Below are positions 1 through 8,280 of a stretch of DNA of 64,000 nucleotides, in pieces. The DNA is taken from the NCBI RefSeq assembly GCF_000195575.1, contig NC_015391.1, forward strand, positions 1,170,501-1,234,500, given 5' to 3'. Source of the DNA: Carnobacterium sp. 17-4. GTDB taxonomy: Bacteria; Bacillota; Bacilli; Lactobacillales; Carnobacteriaceae. Both the position numbers and the translations under genes were made by a program. Each line of letters opens with the position of its first letter. Position 1 is the first letter of the stretch. The notes under the pieces were generated by a model. That model ran no database searches and was not told the origin of the DNA. It saw nothing but the letters and a program-made list of their open reading frames with translations.

Positions 1-1019
1 ATGCTCCAGTAATGCAGATCGCTATTTACTCTTGTTTGCTTCTTGTTTATTGGTTTGGGGCGAAATACGTTGTAGGCGGAACAATGAGTACGGGTGAATT
101 AACAAGTTTCATTACGTACATGATGCAGATTCTAAGCAGCATCATGATGATTTCTATGATCTTTATCATGATTGTCATCTCGGAAGCTTCAGTAGAGCGT
201 GTAACAGAAGTCTTAAAAGAAAAAGCAACCTTAGTAAATCCTAAAAACCCAATTACAACGATTGAAAATGGTGAAATTGAGTTTAGAAATGTTCAATTCA
301 AATACAATGAACTATCAGAAGAACCAGATTTAAATAATATTAACTTTACAATCAAATCTGGGGAAACAATAGGGATCATCGGTGGAACAGGTAGTGGTAA
401 AACTTCACTGATTCAATTAATCCCACGCTTATACGACGTGACTAAAGGTGAGGTATATGTTTCAGGTCATAACGTAAATGAGTATGATTTAGTTACCTTG
501 CGTGATCAAATTGCAATGGTACTGCAAAAAAATACGTTGTTTTCAGGAACGATCATCGACAACTTACGTTGGGGAAATAAAGAGGCCTCTGAAGAGGAAA
601 TTCGCCGCGTTGCGAAATTAGCCCAAGCGGATGATTTTATTCAAGAATTTCCAAATAAATATGAAACAATGCTGGACCAAGGTGGTTCAAACGTCTCCGG
701 TGGTCAAAAACAGCGATTAACAATTGCACGTGCCTTGTTAAAACAACCAAAAATTTTGATTTTAGACGATTCAACAAGTGCTGTAGATACAAAAACAGAT
801 GCTTATATTCGAAAAGCATTTATTGAAGAAATTCCAAATACAACAAAAATTATTGTGTCACAACGTATTTCTTCCATTCAAGATGCTGACCGTATTGTCG
901 TGTTAGACGAAGGGGAAATCAGTGGGATTGGAACACACGAAGAATTGTTGGAAAATAATGAGATCTATAAAGAAGTATTTGATTCTCAAGTAAAAGGGGG
1001 GACAATAGTTGAAGAATAA
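1..1019 (+). CDS. ABC exporter half-transporter with degenerate ATP site (5' truncated)
   Basis: The reading frame is open from the window edge, so the N-terminal part (roughly 240 residues of a usual 570-580) is missing; what remains is the end of the membrane domain and a full nucleotide-binding domain. Seen: Walker A GGTGSGKTS, signature VSGGQKQR and Walker B LILDD. The residue after Walker B is Asp instead of the catalytic Glu, and the H-loop reads SQRISS with Gln instead of His. These are the known marks of the degenerate subunit in heterodimeric exporters of the LmrCD/BmrCD type. It overlaps the next gene by 11 bp, the expected partner. Substrate unknown; multidrug export is likely by family. 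Confidence 0.93.
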   Translation, partial: APVMQIAIYSCLLLVYWFGAKYVVGGTMSTGELTSFITYMMQILSSIMMISMIFIMIVISEASVERVTEVLKEKATLVNPKNPITTIENGEIEFRNVQFKYNELSEEPDLNNINFTIKSGETIGIIGGTGSGKTSLIQLIPRLYDVTKGEVYVSGHNVNEYDLVTLRDQIAMVLQKNTLFSGTIIDNLRWGNKEASEEEIRRVAKLAQADDFIQEFPNKYETMLDQGGSNVSGGQKQRLTIARALLKQPKILILDDSTSAVDTKTDAYIRKAFIEEIPNTTKIIVSQRISSIQDADRIVVLDEGEISGIGTHEELLENNEIYKEVFDSQVKGGTIVEE

Positions 1020-2895
1020 TCCGATTACGAGACCAACTGTTAGTCCATTAAAAATATTTAAAAGAATTCTGTCTTATGCAACGAAACAATACAAATTACG
1101 GATCATTGTGGTAGTTGTCAGCATTGTCATTAGTGCGGCAACTAATGCGATTGGGATCAGTTTTACAAAGACTTTGATTGATGAGTACATTGCGCCACTT
1201 CTTACTCAAACAACACCTGATTTTTCGAACTTAGCGCGTACTATTGGGCTAATGGCGATGCTGTATTTGACCGGTGCTCTATTTACCTATATTTTTAATC
1301 GCACAATGGTTACAGTGTCACAGGGAATCCTTAAAGACATTCGTGATGAAATGTTTACGCACATGGAATCTTTGCCAATTCGTTATTTTGACAGCAATGC
1401 AACAGGCGATATCATGAGCCACTATACGAATGATACGGATACGTTAAGACAGATGATCAGTCAATCCATTCCGCAAATTTTTTCTTCCTTGATCATGATT
1501 TTATCGATTATTATTGCAATGTTTATTATTAATATCCCAATGACCTTAGTGGTTTTATTTATGGTTGGGATTATGGTTGCTGTTATTCGTACGATTGGTG
1601 GGAAAAGTGGACGTTACTTCTCGATTCAACAAGCCGCATTGGGTACGTTGAATGGTTATGTGGAAGAAATGATTGAAGGACAAAAAGTCGTGAAAGTATT
1701 CAATCATGAGGAAGAAGCAGTTGCTGACTTTAGTAAATTAAATGAAGTTTTGAGAGAAAATGCTACAAAAGCCAATACGTATGCGAATATTTTAATGCCG
1801 ATTATGGGAAATATTGGGAACTTTATGTATTTGTTAACAGCTGTCATAGGAGCTACGTTGTCGATCACCGGCTTAACGGCTTTAACGGTTGGTAGTATAG
1901 CGTCTTTTGTTCAATTTACGAAAAGTATCACTATGCCTGTAGCGCAGATTTCACAACAGTTTAATGTGATTATCTTATCGCTTGCGGGTGCAGAACGTAT
2001 CTTTAAACTATTGGATGAAAAACCTGAAGAAGATAGTGGAACGGTTGAGTTAGTAAATATTACCAAACAAGCTGATGGAACAATTGTAGAATCTACACAA
2101 CGGACAGGTAGTTGGGCATGGAAACAAGCTGTTACTGCCAATGAAGTTGTGTACAAGGAGTTAACCGGGGATGTACGTTTTAAAGATGTGACCTTTGGCT
2201 ATAATTCAGATAAAACGATTCTTCATAACATTAATTTATTTGCAAAACCAGGACAAAAACTTGCTTTTGTTGGAGCAACGGGTGCTGGGAAAACAACTAT
2301 CACCAACCTGATAAATCGCTTTTATGATATTCAAAAAGGAACCATCACTTACGATGGAATCGATGTCAAAAACATCAAGAAAGATGATCTAAGAAGATCG
2401 TTAGGCATTGTTCTACAAGACACGCATTTATTCTCAGGAACGATTAAAGACAATATTCGTTACGGACGTTTAGATGCTACGGATGAAGAAATTGAAGCAG
2501 CGGCAAAACTAGTCAATGCGGACTTCTTCATTAGACAATTGCCACATGGGTATGATACAGAATTAACAGGAGATGGCGGTTCGCTTTCTCAAGGACAAAG
2601 ACAATTGTTGGCAATTGCTAGAGCAGCTGTTGCGAATCCACCTGTCTTGATTCTTGACGAAGCAACGTCTAGTATCGATACGCGTACAGAGACGGTTGTA
2701 CAGAGCGGAATGGATGCTTTGATGAAAGGCAGAACAGTATTGGTAATTGCTCATCGCCTTTCAACTGTCCGAAACTCGGATGCCATCATGGTGATGGAAC
2801 AAGGACGCATCATTGAAAGAGGAAACCATGAAGAGTTGATTTCTCAAGAAGGAGAATATTACCAACTTTATACTGGTGCTTTTGAAATGGATTAA
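1009..2895 (+). CDS. ABC exporter half-transporter, catalytic partner
   Basis: 628 residues with a TTG start inside the end of the previous gene and a GGGGGG-type ribosome binding site just before it. An N-terminal six-helix exporter domain is followed by a nucleotide-binding domain with Walker A GATGAGKTT, signature LSQGQRQL, Walker B LILDEATSS with the catalytic Glu, and the H-loop His in IAHRLS. The complete ATP site complements the degenerate one upstream, so the pair should act as one heterodimer in the membrane. An insertion of about 40 residues lies between the membrane and ATPase domains, near residues 345-385. LmrD/YheH-like; substrate unknown. Confidence 0.93.
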   Translation: MKNNPITRPTVSPLKIFKRILSYATKQYKLRIIVVVVSIVISAATNAIGISFTKTLIDEYIAPLLTQTTPDFSNLARTIGLMAMLYLTGALFTYIFNRTMVTVSQGILKDIRDEMFTHMESLPIRYFDSNATGDIMSHYTNDTDTLRQMISQSIPQIFSSLIMILSIIIAMFIINIPMTLVVLFMVGIMVAVIRTIGGKSGRYFSIQQAALGTLNGYVEEMIEGQKVVKVFNHEEEAVADFSKLNEVLRENATKANTYANILMPIMGNIGNFMYLLTAVIGATLSITGLTALTVGSIASFVQFTKSITMPVAQISQQFNVIILSLAGAERIFKLLDEKPEEDSGTVELVNITKQADGTIVESTQRTGSWAWKQAVTANEVVYKELTGDVRFKDVTFGYNSDKTILHNINLFAKPGQKLAFVGATGAGKTTITNLINRFYDIQKGTITYDGIDVKNIKKDDLRRSLGIVLQDTHLFSGTIKDNIRYGRLDATDEEIEAAAKLVNADFFIRQLPHGYDTELTGDGGSLSQGQRQLLAIARAAVANPPVLILDEATSSIDTRTETVVQSGMDALMKGRTVLVIAHRLSTVRNSDAIMVMEQGRIIERGNHEELISQEGEYYQLYTGAFEMD

Positions 2896-2935
2896 CTGGT
2901 ACCTTTTAAGCCAATTTATATTTAAAGGAATAGAA

Positions 2936-2976
2936 AGCTCTATTGAAGACGATAAAATCTTCAATAGGGCTTTTTA
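2936..2976 (+). terminator. Rho-independent terminator of the ABC exporter operon
   Basis: Arms AGCTCTATTGAAGA and TCTTCAATAGGGCT pair with one G-U and are followed by a T run. It lies 40 bp after the second ABC gene. Confidence 0.85.
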
Positions 2977-2995
2977 AATTGTCTTGGAGGTGTGC

Positions 2996-3204
2996 TTATT
3001 AGTCAAGTTGGACTTTCTTTGTTGCTCGTTTAATCAATAATATCTGTTTATTAGTCAAATGGGGTCTTGCCGCAGTACTCATTTAATTAACAAATCTACT
3101 TATTAGTCAAACTGAACCTTGCTCAAGTGCTTATTTGATCAATAAACCCACTTTATTAATCAAATGAAACCCCAATTCATATTTTATTTGATTAATATCG
3201 GATA
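2996..3204. repeat. Tandem array of four imperfect-palindrome units, 52-53 bp period
   Basis: The motif TTATTAGTCAA starts at 2996, 3048, 3100 and, as TTATTAATCAA, at 3153, giving spacings of 52, 52 and 53. Each unit has a right-hand arm resembling TTTGATCAATAA at offset 33-34 (3029, 3082, 3134, 3187), so each can fold into a hairpin of about 45 nt. The units are diverged in the loop and share no identical spacer. The last right arm runs into the stop codon of the NERD gene on the other strand. Function unknown; a second array with the same period but different sequence lies at 45944-46088. Confidence 0.85.
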
Positions 3205-4113
3205 GTTTACTTCATAATAAGTCGATTTGTAGTTACCGTGTGATACGTAATTACTGCTCAAAACTCTTTGAATCCTTTGTTCACTGTACGTTCCTCCGCA
3301 CCACTCATAAATAAGGTGCTTTGTGACTTTTAATTCAGGAAAAAGGTGATGAAATTCCTCTGATGAACGTTTAATGGTTTCTGTGATACTTTCTCTATGA
3401 CTGCAAGAAGAACAAAGACGGTTATTTCGCGTATTCGTGTGTTCAAATGAAAAACATTTCGGACAGTAAGTTCCCTTCTTAATAGTACTGAAATTATATT
3501 CTGGCAAATCAGATGGGCGGTAGTTTGTAATATGTAAATCACTCAACTGGGTGGCAAGCTGCGTATTAGTTTGTTTTATAGCGGTTTGCTTTTTCTCCAT
3601 GTAATCAAAATAACGAGTCAACTGATGGGCAAACAAGAATGGCTTATCTCGAGGCAACTGGTACAAATAAAAATTTGGATCAATGAAAACAACTTGTGAT
3701 CGTATCTCCATTTTGTGTCCTAACTTGCGCACTAAATTGTATAGAAGGGGTTGGCTATTATGGATTTGAGTCAGAGGATCAGTGATGACGAAATCAGATT
3801 GGGCGTAAAGACCATCCTCTTTGTAATCATAATTTCCCGAATAGTTTTTTATTTCATAGAGATGAATGGTATTTCCCATTAAAATAAGCGCATCGATTTG
3901 AACCATTTTACCCCGTTCTTTAAGTAATAAGTCGTTTATTACCAAGCATTCAAACTGCAATTTTCCCAAATAGTTATCGAATTGTAATTCACCATTATAG
4001 CCTTTGAGTTGATTGTAATAATCTTTTTTCTCTGAAGAATTGAGTACAGTTCGATAATTTAAGGATTCTAAAATCTGCAGCATCAGTGGCTTGGTACGTT
4101 TTTTTATGATCAA
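3184..4113 (-). CDS. NERD-domain protein with zinc ribbon
   Basis: 309 residues starting at TTG, eight bases after AAGGGTGA. Residues about 38-140 match the NERD (nuclease-related) domain: GYNGE near 38-42, Asp74 in VQIDALIL and Glu87-x-Lys89 in LYEIKNYSG, the D...ExK pattern of restriction-like nucleases. A CxxC pair at 217/220 and another at 234/237 form a zinc ribbon, followed by an alpha-rich C-terminus. By family, DNA binding or cleavage is likely; substrate and role are unknown. It stands alone, opposite to its neighbours, and its 3' end merges with the palindromic array, whose last arm supplies the final codons and the stop. Confidence 0.8.
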   Translation of the reverse strand: MIIKKRTKPLMLQILESLNYRTVLNSSEKKDYYNQLKGYNGELQFDNYLGKLQFECLVINDLLLKERGKMVQIDALILMGNTIHLYEIKNYSGNYDYKEDGLYAQSDFVITDPLTQIHNSQPLLYNLVRKLGHKMEIRSQVVFIDPNFYLYQLPRDKPFLFAHQLTRYFDYMEKKQTAIKQTNTQLATQLSDLHITNYRPSDLPEYNFSTIKKGTYCPKCFSFEHTNTRNNRLCSSCSHRESITETIKRSSEEFHHLFPELKVTKHLIYEWCGGTYSEQRIQRVLSSNYVSHGNYKSTYYEVNYPILIK

Positions 4114-4408
4114 GCAAAATCACCCTTTACAAAAATTTTGTCACTATTAATATGCGTAAAAAATATAGAAAAACTCATTAATTTATAGGGTTTATTTTCA
4201 AAAATCAAAATTATTGATGCCAGTTGAATACAAAATTTAGGTTAACAGTGTGCAAAATTCTTTGTACTTTTTATATATAATAGGTGCCTACTTTACCAAA
4301 TAAAGAGACACAAAAATGAGTTTCTTTTTCTCTAAGCGTTATTTTATTGTATACTAAGAGGTGAAGGAAATCGCATTTAATGTGCACTGAACTAGAAAGA
4401 GGATTGAA

Positions 4409-5047
4409 ATGAATTTTTGGACAGATCAGACAAAAACAACACAAGAAATTGCTCAAGACTTACTTGGGTGTTTGGTGATCAACGAAACGGACGAAGGGGT
4501 AACATCTGGCTGGATCGTAGAAACAGAAGCCTACTTGGGTGAAGTGGATGAAGCTGCTCACAGTTATGGGTTGAAAAAGACACCTCGCCTAGCTTCTATG
4601 TACAAAGAAGCAGGGACGATTTATATCTATAGTATGCACACTCATTTGATGCTAAACGTTGTAGTTCAAGGTAAAGGTATCCCGGAAGCTATTTTGATTC
4701 GAGCCATTGAACCTCAAAAAGGATTAGTATTAATGACAGAAAGACGAGGGAAATCTGGATTTATAGTAACAGATGGACCAGGTAAATTAACAAAAGCGAT
4801 GAACATTACAAAAATGGACGACGGTACATTGGCTACAGAACCTCCATTGACCATTGATGTGGAAACGAGAAAAATCCCTAAAAAAATTGATGTTTCTTCC
4901 AGAATAGGTATTCCGAATAAAGGAGAATGGACAGAAGCTTTGCTTCGGTATACTGTGGCAGGAAATCCATATGTATCAAGAAAAAAAGGCAAGATAGATG
5001 CAGATTTCGGTTGGAAGAAACCGACAACTAACGGAGGCGAAAAATAA
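4409..5047 (+). CDS. 3-methyladenine DNA glycosylase (AAG/MPG family)
   Basis: 212 residues, the usual length for bacterial members. It removes alkylated purines in base-excision repair. Seen: the N-terminal LAQDLLG-like segment, the family motif IVETEAYLGEVDEAAHSYG containing the catalytic Glu, the intercalation-loop region IYIYSMHTHLMLNVV, and RAIEP. The start has AGAGGA seven bases upstream. A possible -10 TATACT lies at 4350-4355, but no convincing -35 is seen. The stop overlaps the next start by one base, so it is cotranscribed with the DUF3013-prmA-rsmE genes. Confidence 0.92.
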   Translation: MNFWTDQTKTTQEIAQDLLGCLVINETDEGVTSGWIVETEAYLGEVDEAAHSYGLKKTPRLASMYKEAGTIYIYSMHTHLMLNVVVQGKGIPEAILIRAIEPQKGLVLMTERRGKSGFIVTDGPGKLTKAMNITKMDDGTLATEPPLTIDVETRKIPKKIDVSSRIGIPNKGEWTEALLRYTVAGNPYVSRKKGKIDADFGWKKPTTNGGEK

Positions 5048-5541
5048 TGGCACAAGAAACAGTATTAGATTATTTAGGAGAAGCATTGGAAGAAAGTGAT
5101 TTTGAGTTTGATTGGAAATTAGAGTGGAATAAGCGTCAACATGCTATTGAACTATATTTTTCGATTTTTGCTGAAAATAAAGAAAATCATGTTGTGATTG
5201 AAGATGTTGAAGGAACTGCAAATGAAGGTGAGATTATTCAATTTGAAGACGCTATTTGCTTTTTTGATCCTAAAAAATCAAAAATTCAAATGGACAACTA
5301 CTTAAAAGCTTTTCCATTTGATTTTAAAATGGGCATCGAAAAAGGATATATTGATGCAGTATTAAAAACTTTGCGTATAGTAGTAACGGAAGGGCAATCA
5401 GATCTGTTAGACTTTGCTACTGACCCAGCAATTGATACATTTGAATTAAATTGGAACGATACGAATTTTTACGGAACGATTAAAACGTTGAAAGATATTA
5501 ATCGCTACAGTGAGGAAAAGCTAATCTATCCGAAGTACTGA
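5047..5541 (+). CDS. DUF3013 family protein
   Basis: 164 residues, acidic, with no signal peptide or membrane segment. It resembles the DUF3013 proteins of Lactobacillales, which typically precede prmA, as here. Biochemical function unknown. Translation is probably coupled to the glycosylase gene by the TAATG overlap. The call rests on overall resemblance and position rather than a catalytic motif. Confidence 0.75.
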   Translation: MAQETVLDYLGEALEESDFEFDWKLEWNKRQHAIELYFSIFAENKENHVVIEDVEGTANEGEIIQFEDAICFFDPKKSKIQMDNYLKAFPFDFKMGIEKGYIDAVLKTLRIVVTEGQSDLLDFATDPAIDTFELNWNDTNFYGTIKTLKDINRYSEEKLIYPKY

Positions 5542-5586
5542 ACGAGTAGAATCAACTATATTTTTTATTGGAGGCCACGTAACAAG

Positions 5587-6540
5587 ATGAAATGGACAGA
5601 AGTACAAATACAAACATCAAACGAAGCTTTAGATGCGGTGTCAAATATTCTTATTGAAGCAGGTTCGCAAGGGGTAGCTATTGAAGATATTCACGATTTT
5701 TTAAATTCTCCAGATGATGGATTTGGTGAAATTTGGGCACTAGATGAAACCGATTTTTCGCAAGAAGGCGTAATTATAAAAGGGTATTTTCCAAATACAC
5801 TATTCTTACCTGAATTGCTCCCAAGCATTAAACATCGTATCAATGAATTAGAAGCGTTTGGTTTAACCATTGCGCCAAATATTGTAAAAGTAGACGAAGT
5901 TGTGGAAGAAAACTGGGCTACAGCGTGGAAAAAATATTACCATCCTTTGCAAGTAACACGATTTTTAACGGTTGTTCCAAGTTGGGAAGAGTATGAATTA
6001 AAACATGCAGACGAGCGTGTGATTCGATTAGATCCAGGCTTAGCTTTCGGTACAGGAACTCACCCAACTACTATGCTTTCCTTGCAAGCTCTTGAAACGT
6101 ACATTCGTGGAAACGAAACGATTTTAGATGTAGGAACAGGTTCAGGTGTATTAAGTATTGCCAGTAAAGCTCTAGGCGCCAAGCATGTTCATGCATATGA
6201 TTTAGATGATGTTGCAGTAAAATCAGCAATGGATAATATTAAGTTAAATGACTATGCTAAAGACGTTACTGTAGAAGCTAATGACTTGCTGAAAGGTGTA
6301 ACGATCAAAGCAGATATCGTCGTAGCTAATATCTTGTCAGAAATTATTGTACCGCTTATACCAGAAGCTTATGACGTTTTAAAACCAGGCGGTCTATTTT
6401 TAACATCTGGAATTATTGAAGATAAAAAAGAACTCATTATTTCTGAGCAAAAGAAACAAGGTTTCATCATAATTCAAGTGCAACAAATGAAAGATTGGTG
6501 TAGTATTGTTGCTCAAAAACCGTTGGTGGAGGATAAATAG
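5587..6540 (+). CDS. prmA: Ribosomal protein L11 methyltransferase
   Basis: 317 residues. It trimethylates ribosomal protein L11 using S-adenosylmethionine. The N-terminal L11-recognition domain is followed by the methyltransferase domain: LDPGLAFGTGTHPTT near 153-167, the SAM motif LDVGTGSGVLSIAS, the acidic loop AYDLDDVAV, and VANILSEIIVPL corresponding to motif IV. TTGGAGG precedes the ATG. The next gene begins directly after its stop codon. Confidence 0.96.
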   Translation: MKWTEVQIQTSNEALDAVSNILIEAGSQGVAIEDIHDFLNSPDDGFGEIWALDETDFSQEGVIIKGYFPNTLFLPELLPSIKHRINELEAFGLTIAPNIVKVDEVVEENWATAWKKYYHPLQVTRFLTVVPSWEEYELKHADERVIRLDPGLAFGTGTHPTTMLSLQALETYIRGNETILDVGTGSGVLSIASKALGAKHVHAYDLDDVAVKSAMDNIKLNDYAKDVTVEANDLLKGVTIKADIVVANILSEIIVPLIPEAYDVLKPGGLFLTSGIIEDKKELIISEQKKQGFIIIQVQQMKDWCSIVAQKPLVEDK

Positions 6541-7302
6541 ATGCAACGTTATTTTTTGAAAGAGGATTTAACAGATTATAAAAATCAAACCATTTCAATT
6601 AGCGGAGATGCTTTTCATCATATGGTAAAAGTTATGCGCATGAAAGTTGATCATCGTGTGTATCTTGTCACAAAAGGTCAAAAAGCTTTCATTGCTAGAA
6701 TCAATGCTATAGAAGAGAAAGAAGTTCAGTTAAATTGGGTAGAAGATGACCTTAGACAACAAGAATTACCAATTGAAGTAACAATCGCAAGTGGACTTCC
6801 TAAAGGCGATAAGTTAGATTTAATCATTCAAAAGGGAACAGAATTAGGCGCAAGTGCTTTTATTCCTTTTGCAGGTTCTTTTTCAATTACAAAATGGGAC
6901 ACCAAAAAAGCGGTTAAAAAAATTGAACGGTTACAAAAAATTGCGCAAGAAGCAGCTGAACAATCTCATCGTACAAAAATCCCAACAATTGAGTCGCTCT
7001 CTTCAGTAAAACAGTTGGTTGAGATGAAAGGAAATTTTGATGTCTGTTTAGTAGCTTATGAAGAAAGTGCTAAAGCGGGAGAAGATCAAAATTTCGTTAA
7101 AGGATTGAAACAGGTTCCTGTTGGCGGTAAGTTGTTGATCATTTTTGGTCCAGAAGGCGGATTATCAAAAGAAGAAGTCGATGCTTTCCTCCAAAATGGT
7201 TTTTTACCTTGTGCATTAGGTCCAAGAATTTTAAGAACAGAAACTGCACCGTTATATGCTTTAGCAGCAACCTCGTATCATTTTGAATTAATGCATAAAT
7301 GA
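6541..7302 (+). CDS. rsmE: 16S rRNA (uracil1498-N3)-methyltransferase
   Basis: 253 residues, SPOUT family. It methylates U1498 of 16S rRNA. Seen: an N-terminal PUA-like part with FHHMVKVMRMK, then the knotted C-terminal domain with LPKGDKLDLIIQKGTELG, the SAM loop IIFGPEGGLSKEEV and LGPRILRTETAPL, all typical. The ATG follows the prmA stop without a gap, and its GGTGGAGG site lies inside prmA. The prmA-rsmE order is common in Firmicutes. Confidence 0.96.
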   Translation: MQRYFLKEDLTDYKNQTISISGDAFHHMVKVMRMKVDHRVYLVTKGQKAFIARINAIEEKEVQLNWVEDDLRQQELPIEVTIASGLPKGDKLDLIIQKGTELGASAFIPFAGSFSITKWDTKKAVKKIERLQKIAQEAAEQSHRTKIPTIESLSSVKQLVEMKGNFDVCLVAYEESAKAGEDQNFVKGLKQVPVGGKLLIIFGPEGGLSKEEVDAFLQNGFLPCALGPRILRTETAPLYALAATSYHFELMHK

Positions 7303-7313
7303 GAAATTTCTTT

Positions 7314-7342
7314 TTGTTCCAAAATGAAAAGTCGGGTATAAT
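7314..7342 (+). promoter_or_regulatory. Probable sigma-A promoter for deoC
   Basis: TTGTTC, a 17-bp spacer and a perfect TATAAT at 7337-7342, lying 38 bp before the deoC start. The -35 is poor; the -10 is strong. Confidence 0.55.
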
Positions 7343-7380
7343 GAAAATGCTATCAACAGTATAAGAAAGAGGGATATAAT

Positions 7381-8031
7381 ATGACAATAGAATTAAATAA
7401 AACAATTGACCACACGATATTAAAACCAGAAGCAACAGAAGCACAAATCATTACACTTTGTGAAGAAGCTGCAGAGTATAACTTTATGTCTGTATGTGTA
7501 AATCCAACTTGGGTTAAAAAATCCGCTGAGTTACTTAAGGGTACAGATGTAAAAGTTTGTACAGTTATTGGTTTTCCTTTAGGAGCTAATACACCAGAAG
7601 TTAAGGCTTTTGAAGCAGAAAATGCGATTCAAAATGGCGCAACAGAAGTAGACATGGTTATCAATATTGGCGCTCTTAAAGGTGGAGATGACGCTTTAGT
7701 TCAACGTGATATTGAAAGTGTAGTAAATGTTTCAAAAGGAAAAGCTTTATCAAAAGTTATTATTGAAACAGCTCTATTAACTGATGAAGAAAAAGTACGT
7801 GCATGTGAACTTGCTAAAAAAGCAGGAGCTGATTATGTGAAAACATCTACTGGTTTTTCAACAGGTGGAGCAACACTTGAAGATATTAAATTAATGCGTG
7901 CTACTGTAGGGCCAGATATGGGAGTTAAAGCAAGTGGCGGTGTTCGCACAACTGAAGATGCTAAACAATTTATTGAAGCTGGAGCAACTCGCTTAGGTTC
8001 TTCAAATGGACTAGCAATCGTTAAAGGTTAG
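7381..8031 (+). CDS. deoC: Deoxyribose-phosphate aldolase
   Basis: 216 residues, class I aldolase TIM barrel. It cleaves 2-deoxyribose-5-phosphate to glyceraldehyde-3-phosphate and acetaldehyde in deoxynucleoside catabolism. Seen: [11 protein letters not shown] at the start, [20 protein letters not shown]-like strand [10 protein letters not shown], and the Schiff-base lysine in [15 protein letters not shown], then [16 protein letters not shown] precedes the ATG. It has its own promoter and terminator, so it is probably monocistronic; no other deo genes adjoin it. Confidence 0.97.
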   Translation: MTIELNKTIDHTILKPEATEAQIITLCEEAAEYNFMSVCVNPTWVKKSAELLKGTDVKVCTVIGFPLGANTPEVKAFEAENAIQNGATEVDMVINIGALKGGDDALVQRDIESVVNVSKGKALSKVIIETALLTDEEKVRACELAKKAGADYVKTSTGFSTGGATLEDIKLMRATVGPDMGVKASGGVRTTEDAKQFIEAGATRLGSSNGLAIVKG

Positions 8032-8066
8032 TCGTGCCTCTAATAAATTAAATAACTAATTTGAAA

Positions 8067-8102
8067 GAATACGAGTCGAATGATTGACTCGTATTCTTTT
8101 TT
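8067..8102 (+). terminator. Rho-independent terminator after deoC
   Basis: Perfect 11-bp arms GAATACGAGTC and GACTCGTATTC, with an 8-nt loop and a T run. Confidence 0.92.
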
Positions 8103-8155
8103 ATCAAAAAAAATTATTAAAATAAAGACTGTTTTAGTTGATTTTTTTGTTTATA

Positions 8156-8184
8156 TTGAAATTAAGGACTAAAATGAGTATAAT
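8156..8184 (+). promoter_or_regulatory. Sigma-A promoter for rel
   Basis: TTGAAA, a 17-bp spacer and TATAAT at 8179-8184; a second overlapping TATAAT follows at 8184-8189. It lies about 95 bp before rel. Confidence 0.75.
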
Positions 8185-8205
8185 ATAATGAGAATACAGG
8201 AATTA

Positions 8206-8227
8206 AAGCACTCATTTTGGAGTGCTT
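8206..8227 (+). promoter_or_regulatory. Small leader hairpin upstream of rel
   Basis: Perfect 8-bp arms AAGCACTC and GAGTGCTT around a 6-nt loop, starting about 20 nt after the likely transcription start and followed by ATTTTG. It could be a weak attenuator or a stabilising 5' hairpin; the T run is too short for a standard terminator. Confidence 0.4.
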
Positions 8228-8280
8228 ATTTTGTAATGAATTTTTAACAAGCTAGGGATAAATGAAAAGAAGGTGACAAG

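Noticed and set aside
2996-3204. CRISPR array
   Set aside because: The units are diverged along their whole length, have no identical repeats with unique spacers, and no cas gene is near.
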